Below, piece by piece: positions 21,700 to 33,918 of a DNA stretch of 64,000 bases. The DNA is from Odiellus spinosus. Taxonomy: Eukaryota; Arthropoda; Arachnida; Opiliones; Phalangiidae. The notes beneath the pieces were generated by a model. That model was not told where the DNA came from. It saw only the letters and a program-made list of their open reading frames with translations, and searched no databases. The stretch covers positions 7,554,001-7,618,000 of the forward strand of contig OY987233.1 of NCBI GenBank assembly GCA_963920705.1, in the 5' to 3' direction. How positions within the stretch are numbered: the stretch's first letter is position 1; every line of letters begins with the position of its first letter. The position numbers and the translations under genes were made by a program.

Positions 21700-22335
21700 T
21701 TAAGTAGAATCAGAAACCGATTGAACCCTCCATTGAAGTCTATTAATCTAATGTTCGATACAGCGCACTTTCTGAAGGGATAAATTTCATTTTTTTATCT
21801 ACTAGCTCGGAGGGAACCTACTTCATACCCCCTTCTCTACGGAAAATTGTTGCTTTCCAACAATCTAATTAACATAACCTATAAAAGCGCCTCAGGTTTT
21901 TCCTTTATTTGCAAACTTATCTTGAACTTTAGGAACGCGGGGCTGGTGAGACCGTGAGAATCACCTGTCGTTTCTTTACCCACCAAAAATGAGTTAAGCC
22001 GGATTCACACAGACCTATTTTCACGCGTTTCAATCTCGCGCGCTTATGGTACTTCTATGAGCGCACGAGCGTGAAACGCGTGAAAATAGGTCTGTGTGCA
22101 TCCGCCTTTATTGTATACGCTTTTCACTGAATTAAATGAAATAAACCCTGGCCGAGGCACTCCACCCACAAATTTGTTTACCTACATTCGGCGTGACAGT
22201 CGAACCTCTACTTCGGCTCCGGAAATATCTACCGTTAGGTGGCGTACAAATCGGCATTTTTGAAACTTACCCCTTGGGTAAAGAATGCCCGGGAGTAATA
22301 CACTTCAAAGGAAGCTGTTATCAGCTTCTGCTACA
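21700..22335 (+). mobile_element. CCTCCTTTGAAGTCTA element, split by a foldback insertion
   Basis: The left part (to about 21865) and the right part (from about 22190) match the compact copy at 45600-45935. About 320 bp between them include the hairpin at 21994-22109. The ends, CCCTCCATTGAAGTCTATTA and its inverted partner ending near ACTTCAAAGGAAG, form TIRs. Confidence 0.65.
21994..22109. repeat. 116-bp hairpin foldback (GGATTCACACAGACC)
   Basis: Arms of about 39 bp: TTAAGCCGGATTCACACAGA onward to CACGCGTTTCA, mirrored by TGAAACGCGTG onward to TCCGCCTTTA. They enclose an interior with further inverted CGCGCGC and GCGCACG segments. Same family as 4755-4950. Confidence 0.85.
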
Positions 22336-22339
22336 ATAG

Positions 22340-23030
22340 AGTAAACAGCTTTCCAAACCAGGAAACCAAGCACGCTATTCTTCAAAGATTTCATATAGTT
22401 TTGGAAAACAAATGACAAAAAAGTAGCAAAATTTGAATAAATTCGACTGTAGTGGTAAAAGGAAGTCTCTTATTAGCCAGAAATAATTAACTAAAACTTG
22501 GCATAAATTTTTCAGAGCCTCTACAGCAGCGCACGTTCTTCATTGACATTTTTTTTAGTAGGATAAAAAAAAATATCTGGGACACGACGAGTTTTCGCAT
22601 CCGTTGCGTAATTCTATTCTAGGTTTATGACACGTGCGGGTTTTGAGCCTCTGAGGTTAGAAATATGATCCATTATTACACTCCGCAGATGATATTAGTT
22701 ACGTAGCCATTTTTGATTACGCAATCTACTATGGTAAACAAGATAAACAAGCCTTATATGCCTGTTTAACTCCTATCATTGATAATATGGTGAAATAGAA
22801 GATTCAGCTTTGACTGTACTATTTTTAGGGGAATGAGTAGTTAGTGCTCGAAGTTTGTAAAACTTTTATTAATTGGGTATAGATCTACTGAATATTTTTC
22901 GCTGTTTAACTATTTTAGGTACTTTTTTGGTATTATTATATTTTATGGTCTAAGAAATCTAATTAAGTTATCGCATATTACGCAATATTTCCTTCTGTTT
23001 CCCTTTAAATAGACGATGATATAAATTCTG
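22340..23030. other. Intergenic, nothing recognised
   Basis: No recognisable gene and no copy of the repeat families followed in this window. Confidence 0.35.
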
Positions 23031-23035
23031 ACTAA

Positions 23036-23235
23036 GTTCCAGCCTTGAAAAAATGCAACATCTTCAGTAGAAACGGGTTCTATTTAACAGCTTTTTTTGT
23101 TAGTTTCAAGGCTGGAAAAAGTATAGAAAATCCTACACTTTGTACCAACCTTGAAAAAAGGCAACATCTTCAATACAAACGGGTGCTTTTTAACGGCTCT
23201 TTTATCCGTTTCCAAGGTTATTTGATAAAAAGGCC
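23036..23235 (+). repeat. Dispersed repeat (CCTTGAAAAA family), double unit
   Basis: Two successive half-units, each containing CCTTGAAAAAA, a CAACATCTTCA motif and an AAACGGGT motif. Clearly related to 60840-61030 and 3672-3850. Confidence 0.75.
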
Positions 23236-23639
23236 TGTTGGTACCAGATCATGATACTATCCCTTTATGTTGAAAATGAAGTATGACACGTGCCAATTTT
23301 GGCGCTAAATTGCTAGCTTATTTCGCGCCAAAAAATTGATGAGGGAATGATACTAAAAAAATATTATGTCATATGTTTTTTCATCAAATGCTAGCCAATG
23401 AAAGTAGCGTTATAAAATTGTGCCAGGCTTCAATTTAATGGCATTCCTCTCTCTCGAAGAATTCGTAACACTTGTGAAGCTAAAAATTCCTAAGATGTTA
23501 AAATAACTAGGGCATTGAAACTAAAACATTTTTATTGGGTTAAAAGTTACAAGGCACGAAGATCGACGGTAAACATTAAAGCGATCTTGTCACCATTTTT
23601 AGTGTTTTCATATTTATGTAAAATATATTTAATATTTTA

Positions 23640-24212
23640 TACCTTAGGGCTGATCCATTTTTAAAATAGACACCTAACCTTTACTCGTATAACTTTTGTT
23701 AATTGAATAAGACCATCGTGAATGTAAATCGGATATTATCCATTCGCGAAAACATATCCATTTGTTATTCGAGTTAATTACGTATCTGAATGTAAGACAA
23801 ACTTTTTATTCGTACTCATTGTTGTAGGAAATTGATACGTTATACGAGTTATTCATTCGTTGATCAGAACAATTTAAAACTCGAGTTTTTTCGCGGATTT
23901 TAACCCAAATTGAGATCTCGAAGCTAGAATTAGTGATTTAGTCGTTGTTCCTTTCAATTTAGATTAAAATATTAGGATTATATTTCATTCTACACGGATT
24001 TCGAGAAACTTCATATTTTTATCTTCGCGTTATCCGTTTGAATAAACGCGTAATTTGTTTATTAATCGAGCTTAAAATTTTATCTCCGGATAATTCGTAT
24101 CCATTTGATACGCGTCTGTTTATATAATTTGTAGTGTTTATATTAACAAACAATTTATCCGAGATTAATGAATATCCTAAGTTATTCATTATCCGATTCC
24201 GAGCTCTAATTG
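23640..24212 (+). mobile_element. Element ending in CCGATTCCGAGCTCT, copy 1
   Basis: The segment 23968-24205 (CATTCTACACGGATTTCGAG, then TTTGATACGCGTCTG) recurs almost exactly at 26415-26645. Inverted relatives start GAGCTCGGAATTGGATATC near 25270. The ends are therefore inverted AGAGCTCGGAAT sequences. No coding capacity. Confidence 0.65.
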
Positions 24213-25250
24213 AATTGCCTCCTCTTTCGCGAATACTTGATAGTAAAGGGTATCGGTGTTAGTCATGTATGCATATAAATATGCGTACGTATTCTTCCGG
24301 AAATGAGTTTTCCGTGCCCGACTTTTGGGGCGTGCGCGTCAATGTTTCAGAGTCCCCACCCAAGTCTGCAGGTACCCCGCGCTTTAGTGTACACAATACA
24401 ATCACAATTTCCAGAGAAAAATATTGGTAGATCCATAAAATCCAGCGCGTTGTGTCATTCATGGGCGGTTGCTTGCTTACATAAAAGTTAAAAGGTAAAA
24501 TGAAAACGAACAACGTCGTATTTTTAATCTTTAAAGTGACTCTGCCAACATTAGAGAATCAACTGTAGGTTCTATACAATAGCACAGGTAAATCATGCTT
24601 CAAGTTTACAATTTGGCATATTATAATTGGTATGAGCTTCTGAAAGTTTTGTCGCCAGAGGTTTCGCCCGAAGAGAAAGGAAAAATCCAAAAACTCTAAA
24701 CTGTCGAGATACGGAATTCGAAATTGCCCTCTCTATCGGTTGAGATTGGAACTAAGTAGGCGGTGCTAATGTCGCGCCGAACTGTCTAGACGTTTACGGA
24801 GTGAAAATGTATCGACAGAAAACGACTCTCCCCTCTCTCTCGCGAAACGAAGGAGCGTGTCTCGCACGGCCGTCGCCATTTCGAGTCTGATTTACACTAG
24901 AAAGAATATATTGTTCCTGGCCGCCTTTCTGTACAAATTTCGGAATACTTAGGCTGAAACCCATGGACTGAGAAAATCGCACTCGCTTCATTGTAACCCC
25001 AGTATGTCGTCTTTTAAACTTGAAGTATTATTCACTTGTGACAATAGCGAAATCCCACCATCATCATGATGACGTAGTATCGCTGGGAATTTTTAATTCA
25101 ATAGCTGTTGAAGGCTGAAATAATAATATGATTGACCCGAATTTATTCTTCGATGAAATTCAAACTTAACTCAACGCCAGAATTTAAATTAAGCACTAAA
25201 ATGTCTCCTAAAAATTGTGGAAATATTATTTTTGTGCAAAGATTCTGAAA
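24213..25250. other. Intergenic with a CpG-rich patch near 24760-24900
   Basis: GTCGCGCCGAACTG and TCTCGCACGGCCGTCGCC mark a local CpG-rich stretch. I see no gene attached to it. Short fragments of the CACCAGTGATAAGG-associated repeat (CAACTGTAGGTTCTATACAA; GATGACGTAGTATCGC) occur at about 24555 and 25060. Confidence 0.35.
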
Positions 25251-25802
25251 ATAAATTTCAACGCTCTTACTAGAGCTCGGAATTGGATATCCATTATCTT
25301 CTGTTATTCGTATATTTTCAGATATTTTATTTTCGGATAAATTGTTTGTAACTAAAAATTGAAATTTATATATTCGTATGATTGTTAAATGTATAAGGTT
25401 TATCCGAAGAAAAGCGTTTGCCGCTTTATCTACGAACAAATTACTCGTATTCAAACGTATAACGATGGATAAGAAAATTCACGTTTCCAGAATTAGTCTA
25501 AAATATAAGAAAAATATTTCAAATTAGCTTTTTATTCGAACAATATAAAACAACGAAACTAAGATTTTAAATCATCTTTTTGTTCGTTATTTTTCACGAA
25601 AATAAATTTTGAATTTTTTTATCCGAACGTATAACGCGGATAATATTCTAAGATAAGGATAAAACGGATATGGATTGTTATTTTTACTTTATCTAGGAAC
25701 AAGTAAACTCGAATGAGTCTATTTTTAATCAAAGAAATAATTTGCAACAGAATTTAGTAGATTTTATCCAATTAATAAAAATTATACGAATTCCGAGCTC
25801 TA
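25250..25802 (-). mobile_element. Element with AGAGCTCGGAAT ends, copy 2
   Basis: Runs from GAGCTCGGAATTGGATATCC to GAATTCCGAGCTCT near 25800, so its two ends are inverted copies. The interior is AT-rich with repeated CGGATA motifs, like copies 1 and 3. Confidence 0.55.
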
Positions 25803-26389
25803 TCTGTTACATTTTTAGTTGGTTTCCCTTTAACTCTAAATTAACTTGAAGAGTTTGGTAAGTTTTAACTTTTTTTTTTATTATCCCTTTAATTCAACAT
25901 AAAGTTGACAGCACGCGCAAAGCTATGCTTTACCTATTACCTCTATGATTTAATACCATATTGATAAAGAGAGCGTATAGTTTTGCGCTCACTGCCAGCT
26001 CGAGGTGGATTAATTTAGTATATTACCTCTTATTTTCTTGTCTATCGACATTGTTTTGAATTTAGAGACGGTTTTAGGAAGTAATGTATCTCCCTAATGT
26101 TATAAAAGCATAAAGAAAATTTCACACGCAAAGCGTAATGATTGGACTATATTTCTGTAAGGGTCAGTTTACTCTTATTATTCGTCTACATTTAAGTCTC
26201 GTTCATACTAGGCATTTTCAAAACAGTTTTCAAAATCAATTTTTCATGGTATTAATATCATTTTTGACTCAAGATCTTTACGGTTTCTCTTTGAGTATGT
26301 TTGGTAAATAATGAATTACACGGTAATTTAATTTACCGTCTCACGGTAATTAATTTACCATTATTCTCAAAATGATTTATTTTCTTTAC

Positions 26390-26645
26390 TTTTAAATACG
26401 GAATATAATTATTATATTTCATTCTACACGGATTTCGAGAAACGTCGTATATTTATCCGTTTGAATAAACGCGTAATTTGTTTATTAATCGAGCTTAAAA
26501 TTTTATCTCCGGATAATTCGTATCCATTTGATACGCGTCTGTTTATATAATTTGTGGTTTTATATTAAACAAACAATTAAATTATCTGAAAAAAGCCTCG
26601 TTATTAATGGATATCCGAAGTTTTTCATTATCTGATTCCGAGCTC
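26390..26645 (+). mobile_element. Element ending in CTGATTCCGAGCTCC, copy 3
   Basis: A near-duplicate of 23968-24205, including TTTGAATAAACGCGTAATTT and ATTTGATACGCGTCTGTT. Confidence 0.7.
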
Positions 26646-27016
26646 CACTAGAATTCCCATAAGGAAAGTATTTATGTCTGCCCCTTCGCGTCGTTTTCAC
26701 ACCGAACACCGTAACTATACGGTTGGAACACTTTTACAGGCGCATATAATGAGTGTAAGCGATTCAACTGCCATGTACCGGTCGGTGTAAACGGTGAAAT
26801 CGACGCGTAAAGAATTACTTTCAGAAATTTACTTATTTATACCCTATTATCTTGCCTTAATTTCCAATTTTATGTTTCGTTCTATACCTTTCAAGTTTTC
26901 GTCTAAAAGAGAGAATAACTTAAACTGAGGCTGGCATAAAAGGTGGTAGGACCGAGCTACAGTGGGTTCTATGGGTCATTTTAAAACGGAAATGTTCTAT
27001 GACGTTTGTTCGTACG

Positions 27017-27242
27017 GGGCGCCGTTTAAGAGTTACGAAATAAATCATGTACGGATGACCCCTTAATATACATTAATAAACGTATACTTAATGATAAAAT
27101 ACGCGTAATTATTTAGCTGGTATTTTAAAAGCGTATTTTAACGATAATCGTATTTTATAATTGTGTATACGTTTATAAATGTACGTTAAGGGGTCGTCCG
27201 CTCATGATTCATTTCGTAACTCTTAAACGGCGCCCCGTACGA
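27017..27242. repeat. Inverted repeat with ACGGGGCGCCGTTTAAGAG arms
   Basis: ACGGGGCGCCGTTTAAGAGT and GATGACCCCTTAA at the left are mirrored by TTAAGGGGTCGTCC and ACTCTTAAACGGCGCCCCGT at the right, around an AT-rich centre. A single arm recurs at 38798-38870. Confidence 0.85.
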
Positions 27243-27269
27243 CAAAACGTCATAGAACATTTTCGTCCT

Positions 27270-27620
27270 AAAATGACCAGAAGCCGATGAAACCCTCCTT
27301 TGAAGTCTATTACTTCCGGGTCTTGTCTACCCCTCTCTGTATGGTTTAGTTTCAAAAAGCGCGATTCGTACGCCTCCTAACGGTAGATATTTTCGGAGCG
27401 GGAGTTCGCCGAGCGAATATCTCTAGCAGCCTTGGTGTTCGTCAAAAAAACGTCGTCGTTTGTGGAGAGAGAGAATTTCCAATTTTCCGTAGACAGGGGG
27501 TATGAAGTTGGACCCCTCCGATCTCGTAAAATTGTGAATTTTACCAAAAGGGGATAGAAAGTAAAAAGGGCGCCTCTCCCTAAACTACAAGCCTTTAACT
27601 GCAGAGATCCTGAAATATGG
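27270..27620 (-). mobile_element. CCTCCTTTGAAGTCTA element, inverted copy
   Basis: ATGAAACCCTCCTTTGAAGT leads into the reverse complement of the 45600-45935 interior, including GGTAGATATTTTCGGAGCGG. The far end is replaced by sequence that also appears, inverted, at 30500-30540. Confidence 0.65.
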
Positions 27621-27734
27621 AGAACAAAATACTTACCCCCATTCCCCCCCAATCACGATGACTCTAACCTCACTACAATATCGTTTTTTAGCTAGACCCT
27701 ATACTTGTATAGGTTCTAGCTAGTGTTTTGAGTC

Positions 27735-27790
27735 GTGCTGGTAGTCTGAAGTCTGAAGTCAGAAGTCTGAAGTCTGAAGTCTGAAGTCGG
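27735..27790 (+). repeat. Short microsatellite (AAGTCTG)n
   Basis: About seven AGTCTGA-type units, one with a substitution (AAGTCAG). Confidence 0.85.
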
Positions 27791-27970
27791 TGTCCCAGAA
27801 ATGACGAAAAACGTCATCGTATCGAAAAAACATTCGTTTCTTATCCACCAGACGTCACGACGTGATGTCCCAGACAAATTTAAAATATCTATTTTTTTTA
27901 AGATATCGATTTTCCACCAAGTGGTCTCCCGAATTTCGGAAAAAACCGCGTCGCGCTCGAAGCTTCATAG

Positions 27971-28157
27971 CTTTAAGGCCCGTTTACAAAAGAGCGGAAA
28001 GCTGAAGCGTAAGCCGATGCATGGAACAATAACAAGAGGAGGCATAGTTTCCATAAATCTCATTTTTAAACGATGTATGAACCTATGCCTCCTGTTGTTA
28101 TTGCTCCATGCATCGGCTTACGCTTCAGCTTTCCGCTCTTTTGTAAACGGGCCTTTA
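27971..28157. repeat. Long near-perfect hairpin, arms of about 75 bp
   Basis: The left arm 27972-28047 (TTAAGGCCCGTTTACA onward to AGGAGGCATAG) is mirrored by 28083-28157 (CTATGCCTCCTGTTG onward to GTAAACGGGCCTTTA) with few mismatches and a 35-bp loop. It could form a strong stem in DNA or RNA. It is probably a recent foldback MITE. Confidence 0.92.
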
Positions 28158-28426
28158 CGATCGAGAGTTGGACGCTCATCCTCGTTACCACGGGTAATTG
28201 GTTAAACTTTAGCGAAAAACTCCTTATATCTTCATAGATATACAATACAGAAAACAAGTCGTTGTTAATAAAGGGTCGTCGAGAACGAGATAAAAGGTAG
28301 CTTATGAAGGTTTCGGTTCTAGTCTGTCAGTAATGAAAACTCAAAAACAACAAACAAGTCGTCGCGAACGAGATAATAAGGGAGCTTATGCGTGTTGGGT
28401 TTGAGTATGTCAGAAATAAAATATTT

Positions 28427-29737
28427 GATTTGAAAAACATGATTTGAAAAACATGATTTGAAAAAATGATTTGAAAAACATGATTTGAAAAACATGATTT
28501 GAAAAAATGATTTGAAAAAATGATTTGAAAAACATGATTTGAAAAACATGATTTGAAAAACATGATTTGAAAAACATGATTTGAAAAACATGATTTGAAA
28601 AACATGATTTGAAAAACATGATTTGAAAAACATGATTTGAAAAACATGATTTGAAAAACATGATTTGAAAAACATGATTTGAAAAACATGATTTGAAAAA
28701 CATGATTTGAAAAACATGATTTGAAAAACATGATTTGAAAAACATGATTTGAAAAACATGATTTGAAAAACATGATTTGAAAAACATGATTTGAAAAACA
28801 TGATTTGAAAAACATGATTTGAAAAACATGATTTGAAAAACATGATTTGAAAAACATGATTCGAAAAACATGATTCGAAAAACATGATTCGAAAAACATG
28901 ATTCGAAAAACATGATTCGAAAAACATGATTCGAAAAACATGATTCGAAAAACATGATTCGAAAAACATGATTCGAAAAACATGATTCGAAAAACATGAT
29001 TCGAAAAACATGATTCGAAAAACATGATTCGAAAAACATGATTCGAAAAACATGATTCGAAAAACATGATTCGAAAAACATGATTCGAAAAACATGATTC
29101 GAAAAACATGATTCGAAAAACATGATTCGAAAAACATGATTCGAAAAACATGATTCGAAAAACATGATTCGAAAAACATGATTCGAAAAACATGATTCGA
29201 AAAACATGATTCGAAAAACATGATTCGAAAAACATGATTCGAAAAACATGATTCGAAAAACATGATTCGAAAAACATGATTCGAAAAACATGATTCGAAA
29301 AACATGATTCGAAAAACATGATTCGAAAAACATGATTCGAAAAACATGATTCGAAAAACATGATTCGAAAAACATGATTCGAAAAACATGATTCGAAAAA
29401 CATGATTCGAAAAACATGATTCGAAAAACATGATTCGAAAAACATGATTCGAAAAACATGATTCGAAAAACATGATTCGAAAAACATGATTCGAAAAACA
29501 TGATTCGAAAAACATGATTCGAAAAACATGATTCGAAAAACATGATTCGAAAAACATGATTCGAAAAACATGATTCGAAAAACATGATTCGAAAAACATG
29601 ATTCGAAAAACATGATTCGAAAAACATGATTCGAAAAACATGATTCGAAAAACATGATTCGAAAAACATGATTCGAAAAACATGATTCGAAAAACATGAT
29701 TCGAAAAACATGATTTGAAAAACATGATTTGAAAAAC
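28427..29737. repeat. Minisatellite, 14-bp unit, about 93 copies, two variant blocks
   Basis: 28427-28858 (about 31 copies) is built of GATTTGAAAAACAT. 28859-29710 (about 61 copies) is built of GATTCGAAAAACAT. The last two units return to the T form. A few units near the left edge have lost a base. Long open frames on the minus strand (up to 482 codons) arise only because the stop-free 14-bp unit cycles through all phases. Confidence 0.97.
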
Positions 29738-29741
29738 TTCG

Positions 29742-31440
29742 TGTTTAAAGGGATCTAGAAACGCCATTCAAATTGTTCAAAGAGCGTTTATGCATGCATA
29801 ACAAGCCCCTGCTATTGCATAATTCTTTTCAGCCTCTTTTACTATGTCATGGGTCTAGCTATTCTATGGGCTTGACCATCTTGTTTCCTCTCCTGTAAGT
29901 AGTTCTCCGATTGTAGCGAACCTATCGGCCAGAAAGGTTAATATCGTCTGCTAGTTTAAAGAGAAGCATTTTGCATAGGCTTAGTTAAATATGGAAGTCC
30001 CGACCTCGCGGATGTGATTAGGAATTGTGATAATTGTGTGATTGATCAATCTGTTCTAAGGAAAAATATATTAAATCATATGGAGGCTAAAGTTACTTTG
30101 AAAAACTTAATTATTAATACGAATGGCCAGTATAATATACTTCAGAAAACATGAAGATGATGCGCCTGTGGCTATTCTAGCTTTTCGCATTCGTGGTCCA
30201 AGTGGATTTACCACAAGGATATTTATTTTTGGGACAAATATATTAAAATTATAGTTGATGTTATTAAGATTATTATATTTATTTCTTTAAAACTATAGAT
30301 TATTAAAATATATTCACTAGAGAAACTACTTTTTGACTCTGTACTTCTTGGTTGGCATTAGAACTATTTTTCGGCCTCTTCGCTCATATTTTAGTGCTAC
30401 GGCACAAAAAGATCTTACGCCAATAAGGGGGGCTGGGAAATATTCCGGCTTCAGAGGGGGAGATCAGTAGTTCTCCATATTACAGGTTCCAGACTCAAAG
30501 TCCAGTAGCGCCCTTTTTACTTTCTATCCCGTTTTGATTTTACCCATACAGAGAGGAGCGCTATATGGAACATTAGAGTAGTAGACTTCAAAGGAGGGTT
30601 TCATCGGCTTCTGAAATGACCCATAAAACCCACTGTAGCTCGGTCCTTTTTCGAAACACCCTGTATTTTGAATATATATATATATATATATATATATGCT
30701 ACTCAAATTCCATTTCATTCTCATGAAAAATGAGAGCATCACTTTAATTTCTTGGGAATCAAAAACGTTATTTTAAATTAAACCTGTATATACTATAATG
30801 GAAGCTCTTTTATAACAATAGGAAAAGATTTTAAGGCTTTACTAATGATTATATTTGGAGGGCATTTCGTATTGAAGTTTTCATATTTTAAAAAAATAAC
30901 ATATTTATAAAAATATTTGTATATTAAATATTTATGGAAACAGCTTTTCCTTATGATCACATTAGTCACTTTGACCAAATTATTGATTGTGAAAGCCGAT
31001 TTCTTTCGGTATGCTTTGGTATCACATAAAAATGAAAAGTCAAACTGACTAGGGATGTTTATTAAATTTGAGTCAGATAGCGTATCTACTCTAACCCCTC
31101 CATCAGAGCTACCACTCCTTCAATATTTTCTCTAATAGATAAACAATTTGTAGCTTTGCTCGATGAAGCTTATTCTAGTACCTTCCCGACTTTCCGGCAA
31201 TTATGCAATATCTGTTATCTTAAAAAGAAAAAGTTAGGGCTATACCCTTTTGAATACGCCCGCGTTAAATCATTTGACCCGCATTCATTTTCTCGTCAAA
31301 ACAAAGTACTCGTAGGTGAAACGCGTTAATGCTACCGCGACTCTACGAGACGCTTGGAATTTCCCTACGCAAAGAACTTAAATCAATGAACGTCACAGTT
31401 CAAGAGATAGTAACACGATTTAACAGGTACACGACCTCGA
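29742..31440. other. Intergenic; partial element and TA microsatellite
   Basis: 30440-30660 carries one end of the CCTCCTTTGAAGTCTA family (GTAGACTTCAAAGGAGGGTT) and a segment beginning CCACTGTAGCTCGGTCC also seen inverted near 26950. 30672-30697 is (AT)13. I see nothing else. Confidence 0.5.
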
Positions 31441-31446
31441 AAACCT

Positions 31447-31900
31447 GGAAAAATCAGAGAATTTTGAAATTGACCCAAAAGGTCATGGAAGTTTGAAATT
31501 GACCCAAAAGGTCAGGGAAGTTTGAAATTGACTCAAAAGGTCAGGGAATTTTGAAATTGACTCAAAAGGTCAGGGAATTTTGAAATTGACTCAAAAGTTC
31601 AGGGAATTTTGAAATTGACTCGAAAAGTCAGGGAATTTTGAAATTGACTCGAAAGGTCAGGGAATTTTGAAATTGACCCAAAAGATCAGGGGGAAGTCAG
31701 GGAATTTGGAAATTGGCCCAAAATGTCAGGGAAAAGTCAGGGAATCTGGAAATTGGCCCAAAAGTTGAGTGAAAAGTCCAGAAATTTTAAAATTGTCCCA
31801 AACGTTCAGGGAAAGTCAGGGAATTTGAAAATTGGCCCAAAAGGTCATTGGAAAAGTCAGGAAATATGAAAATGAGTCCAAATGGTCAGAGAAATTAAAT
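31447..31900. repeat. Minisatellite, 29-bp unit, CTCAAAAGGTCAGGGAATTT core
   Basis: About 14 copies, with longer GGGAAAAGTCAGGGAA-containing units towards the right. It is related to the array at 18475-19040 in unit, right-hand degeneration and right flank. Confidence 0.93.
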
Positions 31901-33192
31901 ATTTTGATACATGTTAGGGAACTGTTTATGATTGGTTGACCAATTAATTGTAATATAATTATTATAAACTGAAAATATTTATCTAATGATTAAAATGTTT
32001 TCTCATATTCCGAGTAAACTATCCTGACCCTGATTGATAAACTATGTCAAATAAAAAGTGGTTAGTAGAGCTCGCTCGTAAGAATAAACTCTTGAAAAAA
32101 GATTAAAATTTGTCAGGGAAATTATTTAGAATTATACCAACTTAATGTGAAAGATTCTAACAAATTCTATAACAATCTGATTTTAATTTTTTCGAAAAAT
32201 TTCGTATGACTAATGTAATAATTTGAACTCATGCTAAGTACACATTGAGGAGAATTGTGATACACATTTTCTAGCTATATAGTTTTTAGATTTATGGCAA
32301 TAACCCGTGATGAGCATATTGGGTGTTGCTAGACATCACTTATCGGGCTGTAAATTTCCATGGCTATGTAGTGTTTATACCTCTACGTTTGATAATGATT
32401 TAAGTGAGAATGAAATCTAACAATTATTTTCTAAGCCTAATTTATTATCTAGAAGCATTTTGATGAACCGAATTTCTTGTTTGATGGTCGCGTGATTTCG
32501 CTATTGTATAGAGCTTCCTACAGTTGATTCTCGTCGCGTTCTGGCACCAGTGATAAGGTCGCTTTCGCGCGGTCTTTTTCGTAAAAGTACTTAATCCAGA
32601 AAGTCAACTATCTTTCGTATAAAAATTTTCGTTAATTACGTTCCAGAAATAAACTACGTCATATAGTTTAGTTACTTCGACGGATCAGAAAATATAATTG
32701 TTTTTATTGCTGCTAATTAATTTAGCCCTTTTTTTAAGACTATTTCATTCTTCCCTAGCATAGTCGGGCGTCAATTTCCATATCGAAGAGGCCTCTTTTA
32801 TAGAATTTTTGCGAGTTGCATAATAAAACGCGAATCATCGACCGGGAACTTAATATCCCAGTAACTCAAACAGAAATTTTATAATGAATGAATCTAAATG
32901 AAACGGATATATCTTTGTTATATCCAGTTTCCGACCCAACTACGCTTAGATTCGTTTCATATTTGTGTTTAGTATGAGGCTTTCGTCATTGGCAATGTGT
33001 GTAATATGTTTTAAAGGTTTTATACTATTAAAACACCATTTTAAATATTTTACACGTCAAGATTGACGCGTTTTGAAAGGGAGAATGCAACAAAAGTTAT
33101 GTTCCTCGTCACCCTCCCTTTAAAAGATTTTAAAAATTAAAAAAAAAAAAATTGATATTTATTTCAATTTAAAGTGTTAGTTGCTATCCGAA
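31901..33192. other. Intergenic; one partial repeat copy at 32465-32600
   Basis: 32505-32600 carries CTATTGTATAGAGCTTCC, GGCACCAGTGATAAGGTCGC and GGTCTTTTTCGTAAAAGTAC, one end of the family also seen at 36910-37235, 38940-39030 and 50795-51120. The rest is unremarkable. Confidence 0.5.
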
Positions 33193-33620
33193 AATTGTTT
33201 TTAAAGGGAGAACATAATCTAACAAGTGTTTTTTTTATCGATTCCTTATCGTTAAAATAGGTCTAATCCAACAGTAAAAAAAATCACAAACCAGTATTAA
33301 ACTAGATATTAATTTAAAACTTACCCAGAAAATAGGCTTAGCTGGATTCATGGAGATCCAGAATTTCTTCTCATTGAAGTGTCAGCGACGAATCGAATGT
33401 TATTGGAAGTCTCACGGAGATCTCGTCTTAACGACGGGCCTTTGCTTATTGGTCTCTGACTCTTGAATGCGAAGAAATTCAGGATCTCCGTGAATCCAGC
33501 TAAGCCTATTTGCTGGGTAAGTTTAATATGCGTTCGTTATTTATTTTAATGTTGGATTAAGGCGTTGTTTTCTAAAATGAAAAGTAAAAGCGACGTTGTC
33601 TTGTTGCATTCTCCCTTTAT
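33193..33620. mobile_element. Complete foldback element (AAAGGGAGAATGCAAC family)
   Basis: The left end TTTAAAGGGAGAACATAATC and the right end TTGCATTCTCCCTTTA are inverted. Inside, GGAGATCCAGAATTTCTTC and GAAATTCAGGATCTCCGTG form a second inverted pair around GGTCTCTGACTC. Length about 425 bp. Confidence 0.8.
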
Positions 33621-33918
33621 ATAATAAGCGGATGGAATTAAATGAATATCCGATTTCAGTGTGTTTGCTTTTGCTCTCTGTACCTTTGATTGTATTTTAG
33701 AATAGTGCGTCACCAATAATCCTACACTTCTTCCCACTTATCGTTGTTTTATACCCTTTAGGTCGTATATACCACCTTATTTTTATGTTAAATTCTTTCA
33801 GAATCTAGGCATACTACTAATCAACTAAATTTTTATTTATATCCAAATTATCCGCTAATTATTATAACTGACAAATAATTATTATATTTTGAAGTGAGTC
33901 TATCACCCCCTTTTTCGT

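Noticed and set aside
28319-29767. Minus-strand frames of 433-482 codons with a 14-residue repeat
   Set aside because: They are the three phases of one stop-free 14-bp tandem repeat, with no start context, domain or splice signal.
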